DNA from: Anaerolineaceae bacterium UBA5404
Lineage (GTDB): Bacteria > Chloroflexota > Anaerolineae > Anaerolineales > Anaerolineaceae
NCBI GenBank assembly: GCA_002409625.1
Contig: DHNY01000005.1
Span: forward strand, 1-53,017
DNA length: 53,017 nucleotides
Direction: 5' to 3'
Each line of letters begins with the position of its first letter. Within the stretch, counting starts at the first letter, position 1. The position numbers and the translations under genes were made by a program. Below the pieces are notes generated by a model. It made no database searches and was not told the DNA's origin. It was given only the letters and a program-made list of their open reading frames with translations. Shown piece by piece: positions 51,645-53,017 of the stretch.

Positions 51645-52592
51645 ATGCAAAAAAAAGGTGTTGCAGTTGTTGCCGTGGGAGGCAACGCCCTCATTAAAGA
51701 CAAAGACCATCAATCCCTACAAGATCAGTTTGTAGCCGCTTCTGATACCACTGCCCACATTGCCGAAATGATTTTAGACGGCTGGGACGTGGTAATCACC
51801 CATGGAAACGGTCCCCAGGTAGGATTCAACCTGCGCCGCTCCGAACTCGCCGCAAATGAGCTTTTTGAAGTGCCTCTCGATTATTGTGGCGCGGATTCGC
51901 AAGGCTCCATCGGCTATATGTTTGTTCAGGCTTTGCGTAATGAATTTCAACGCCGTGGGATTAACAAACAATCCGTGGCAGTGGTTACACAAACCATCGT
52001 CAACCGGGATGATCCCGCGTTCCAGAACCCGACCAAACCCATTGGGTCCTTTATGGACGCCGCAATGGCAAAAGAAAAAGCTGAACAAGAAGGCTGGACA
52101 GTAGTCGAAGATGCCGGTCGTGGCTGGCGCAGAGTTGTGCCCTCACCCATTCCGCAGACCATTATCGAAGCCGACTCAATTCAGAGCCTGATTAAGCAAG
52201 GCTTTGTAGTCGTGGCCGTTGGTGGCGGTGGTATTCCCGTGATTGAACTCGAAAATGGCGATATCACCGGCGTTGAAGCAGTGATTGACAAAGATTTTGG
52301 CGCTGCCATTTTAGCTGGCTCGGTTGAGGCAGATTTGTTCCTCATTTCAACCGCGGTTGAAAAAGTCGCCATCAACTTCAATACGCCTGAAGAAAAATGG
52401 CTGGACGAAATGACGGTGGCAGAAGCCCGCCAGTATATCAAAGAAGGTCACTTCGCCAAGGGCTCTATGTTACCCAAGATTGAAGCCATTTTGAAGTATA
52501 TGGAAGAAGGTGGCAAGCGTGCCTTGATTACCAACCCCGAAAACATTAAAAACGCGCTCGAAGGCAAAACCGGTACCTGGATTGTGCCTTAG
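51645..52592 (+). CDS. arcC: Carbamate kinase
   Basis: 315-aa carbamate kinase, which makes ATP from carbamoyl phosphate. VVAVGGNALIKD and VITHGNGPQVG are the phosphate-binding loops, followed by PIGSFMDAAMAKE, VVPSPIPQTI and VVAVGGGGIPVI. In purine-fermenting bacteria this enzyme sits beside purine deaminases and is the ATP-yielding last step; the upstream 8-oxoguanine deaminase supports that over the arginine deiminase pathway, since no arcA or arcB is visible. AGGAG precedes the ATG. Confidence 0.93.
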   Translation: MQKKGVAVVAVGGNALIKDKDHQSLQDQFVAASDTTAHIAEMILDGWDVVITHGNGPQVGFNLRRSELAANELFEVPLDYCGADSQGSIGYMFVQALRNEFQRRGINKQSVAVVTQTIVNRDDPAFQNPTKPIGSFMDAAMAKEKAEQEGWTVVEDAGRGWRRVVPSPIPQTIIEADSIQSLIKQGFVVVAVGGGGIPVIELENGDITGVEAVIDKDFGAAILAGSVEADLFLISTAVEKVAINFNTPEEKWLDEMTVAEARQYIKEGHFAKGSMLPKIEAILKYMEEGGKRALITNPENIKNALEGKTGTWIVP

Positions 52593-52611
52593 GCTTTTTG
52601 ACTTAAAACAT

Positions 52612-52650
52612 ACAGGCCTGGCAATGGACGACCAGGTCTGTTTTGTTTTA
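52612..52650 (+). terminator. Intrinsic terminator after carbamate kinase
   Basis: A 10-bp stem with one G-U pair (52612-52621 with 52632-52641), then a T-rich tract. Confidence 0.82.
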
Positions 52651-53004
52651 AGGACAACAACCTGGAAGTTAAATGTTTTTTAATACGGTAAAACCGTCCA
52701 AGAATTCATTCGGAAGCATTTCTTAGATAGGCATATTTAAAAAACGACTCTTCCAAGCCTTTTTCGTCTTGCACAAAAGCTTATTTTTTATCCAGCCGGC
52801 GTCTAGCCGTGCGCCACATAAATGCCCTATGCCACCCTCGTCGATGGATTTGATGGCATGTAAAGGATTCCATGCGTCAGTAGGTAATGTTCAAGTATGC
52901 TCATCCAAAAAGATGGTGGAAAATGAGTTTTTTTCGACTTTCCAAACATATTGGTGTCTTACGCTAGAATTAACCTTACTATTCATTCACAAGGAAGGGA
53001 AGAA
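52651..53004. other. Intergenic region without recognisable gene
   Basis: 354 bp with no coding region that I can support and no RNA gene. TAGAAT near 52965 may be a -10 for the gene starting at 53005, but no good -35 accompanies it. The composition is A/T-rich. Confidence 0.5.
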
Positions 53005-53017
53005 ATGAAAAAAACAG
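53005..53017 (+). CDS. Start of a gene cut by the window end
   Basis: ATG followed by three AAA/ACA-type codons (MKKT), preceded by a purine-rich GGAAGGGA ribosome site. A basic MKKT start is typical of a signal peptide, so an exported protein is likely, but only four codons are visible. Confidence 0.4.

Noticed and set aside
1..53017. CRISPR array, insertion sequence, integrase or prophage
   Set aside because: No regular repeats with spacers, transposase or integrase motifs, or phage structural genes were seen; composition and gene density are uniform.

Overview
The window is ordinary, densely packed bacterial chromosome with moderate G+C, about 50 protein genes, two tRNA-Arg genes, and no rRNA, CRISPR array, transposase or phage module. 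Gene content and style suggest an anaerolinean-type Chloroflexota bacterium. The pointers are an 8-oxoguanine deaminase beside carbamate kinase, secreted proteins with Pro/Thr-rich linkers and WD40 blades, a fatty-acid-hydroxylase-like protein, an AnsA-type asparaginase, and the mix of Shine-Dalgarno and leaderless starts. This assignment comes from family knowledge, not from a search, and no 16S gene is present to confirm it.

Layout: 0-7.7 kb holds a GH13 glucosidase, then the leftward operon gmk-rhomboid-PAP2, a membrane zincin, a secreted M30-like metallopeptidase and a STAS protein. 7.7-12.4 kb holds a MiaB-like enzyme facing a leftward group of MBL-fold protein, asparaginase and endonuclease III, then an M23 peptidase. 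12.6-16.3 kb holds a secreted protein of three ~89-residue repeats, a WD40 lipoprotein and a small unknown. 16.3-21.4 kb holds tRNA-Arg(CCU), a LysM-M23 peptidase, rho, a beta-lactamase-fold hydrolase, tRNA-Arg(UCG) and a fatty-acid-hydroxylase-like protein. 21.6-30.6 kb holds ftsK, a four-gene sugar/glycosylation run (GtrA, GT2, SDR epimerase, DegT aminotransferase), ribosomal protein S1, an M19 dipeptidase and a small membrane protein. 30.7-33.7 kb holds an M16 peptidase pair and acpS.

33.7-41.3 kb is the least ordinary part. It has a leftward operon of DNA methyltransferase, nucleoside phosphorylase and alkaline-phosphatase-fold hydrolase; mscL with a zinc ribbon; and a predicted transmembrane pseudokinase coupled to a polytopic GT-C-like membrane protein whose start lies at an 8-base homopolymer. 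A small Q/P-rich membrane protein follows. 41.5-53 kb is housekeeping: pth, mfd, a YabE-like G5/3D protein, rsmA, rsmG, udk and folD, then the apparent start of a purine-catabolism cluster (8-oxoguanine deaminase, carbamate kinase).

The strongest genome-scale signal is promoter architecture. At least ten genes have a TATAAT-like -10 hexamer ending only 6-9 nt before the start codon with no clear Shine-Dalgarno, which predicts leaderless mRNAs. Neighbouring genes use classical GGAG/AGGAG sites. This settles some starts, notably udk. No complete new multi-gene system can be proven from sequence alone. The best candidates for follow-up are the pseudokinase/membrane-protein pair, the methyltransferase-phosphorylase-hydrolase operon and the triple-repeat secreted protein.
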